This document shows, in pieces, positions 6,310 to 6,747 of a stretch of 6,747 bases of DNA. Both the position numbers and the translations under genes were made by a program. The notes below the pieces were generated by a model that was given only the letters and a program-made list of their open reading frames with translations, was not told where the DNA came from and did no database searches. Source of the stretch: Collinsella sp. (GTDB lineage: Bacteria; Actinomycetota; Coriobacteriia; Coriobacteriales; Coriobacteriaceae); contig DYAA01000191.1 in the NCBI GenBank assembly GCA_019419405.1, positions 1 through 6,747 of the forward strand, in the 5' to 3' direction. Each line of letters begins with the position of its first letter. Position 1 is the first letter of the stretch.

Positions 6310-6747
6310 ATGGGGGAACTCGAGCGCAACATGCGCGATGACGTGGGGCAGCCTCAAGGCAACGCTCCAAGTACAGACAATGGGGGACAAATGGATATGT
6401 TTGAGGACGAGCGTGTGTGCGCCTCGTTGCATCGCCGTGGCGCGATTGCACGCGGTATAGCCAAGCGCGGCCTGGTGGCATTCCTGGCCTTCGCGATGGC
6501 CTTTGGCACCACGCCGGCTCAGCTGTGGGCCGAGGGCGCCGAGGGCATTGCCGAGGCTGTGGCTCAGGCTGCGACGCCGGGCGAGGGCACGGGTGCCGCG
6601 GACGGTGCTGCCGACGGTGTCGTTTCTGAAACCGGCTCTAACGCGAGCGATGCGTCGGTTAACGATGGCGCTTCGGCGAATGCCGCAGATAGCAACGGCG
6701 TAGCGTCGGACGATTCTGCCGCAGTCGAGGCTTCTACTGCTTCGCCG
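6310..6747 (+). CDS. Secreted or surface protein under B12 control, 5' part only
   Basis: The reading frame is open from the ATG at 6310 to the window end (146 codons, no stop), so only the N-terminus is seen. Residues 1-53 are a long hydrophilic, cytoplasmic N-region with several Arg and Lys just before a hydrophobic core (54-68). A signal-peptidase site is plausible after LWA at residue 74. From 75 onward the sequence is low-complexity, rich in Ala, Ser, Asp, Gly and Thr, like the linker of an exported surface protein. The start rests on AAGGAGG 6 nt upstream; Met28 or Met30 would give a more normal signal-peptide length. The riboswitch suggests a role in cobalamin capture, for example a protein with transcobalamin-like (DUF4430) domains as I recall in related gut actinobacteria. 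No such domain is inside the window, so the function is unassigned. Confidence 0.8.
   Translation, partial: MGELERNMRDDVGQPQGNAPSTDNGGQMDMFEDERVCASLHRRGAIARGIAKRGLVAFLAFAMAFGTTPAQLWAEGAEGIAEAVAQAATPGEGTGAADGAADGVVSETGSNASDASVNDGASANAADSNGVASDDSAAVEASTASP

Noticed and set aside
6077..6460. Plus-strand open frame over the riboswitch
   Set aside because: It covers a structured RNA element, has no ribosome site and is in a different frame from the signal-peptide gene.

Overview
The window looks like chromosomal DNA of a high-GC gut anaerobe of the class Coriobacteriia, most likely Collinsella or a close relative. This rests on the GC-rich codon choice, the gene set (FolD with a cyclodeaminase-family partner, a C69 dipeptidase, a phasin-like protein with an ABC1 kinase) and a B12 riboswitch in front of a secreted Ala/Ser/Asp-rich protein. 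The genus is an inference; no rRNA or other marker is present. All six genes are on the plus strand.

Layout. Positions 1-197 hold no convincing gene, only interleaved inverted repeats. A promoter at about 198-226 drives a two-gene one-carbon (folate) operon. Its first gene encodes a cyclodeaminase/cyclohydrolase-family protein (304-936). Its second encodes a FolD-family methylene-THF dehydrogenase (939-1793) that lacks two residues needed for cyclohydrolase activity. The pair probably splits between two proteins the job that FolD normally does alone. Next comes an AT-rich block of about 240 bp (1827-2065) bounded by long, nearly perfect inverted repeats with a large hairpin inside, which looks like a MITE. 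A C69-family (PepD-type) dipeptidase follows (2148-3671).

A second operon holds a small phasin-like helical protein (3771-4187) and an ABC1/UbiB-family atypical kinase with two C-terminal membrane helices (4196-5959). It ends at a clear intrinsic terminator (6011-6038). Directly after this lie a promoter, a cobalamin riboswitch (about 6073-6249) and the start of a secreted or surface protein (6310 to beyond the window end). That last gene has a strong Shine-Dalgarno site, a long cytoplasmic N-region, a signal peptide and a low-complexity linker. Its functional domains lie outside the window, so its link to B12 rests on the riboswitch alone.

The observations most worth following up are the FolD active-site losses beside a candidate replacement cyclohydrolase, the MITE-like element, and the B12-controlled export protein. 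I found no CRISPR array, tRNA, rRNA or intact transposase.
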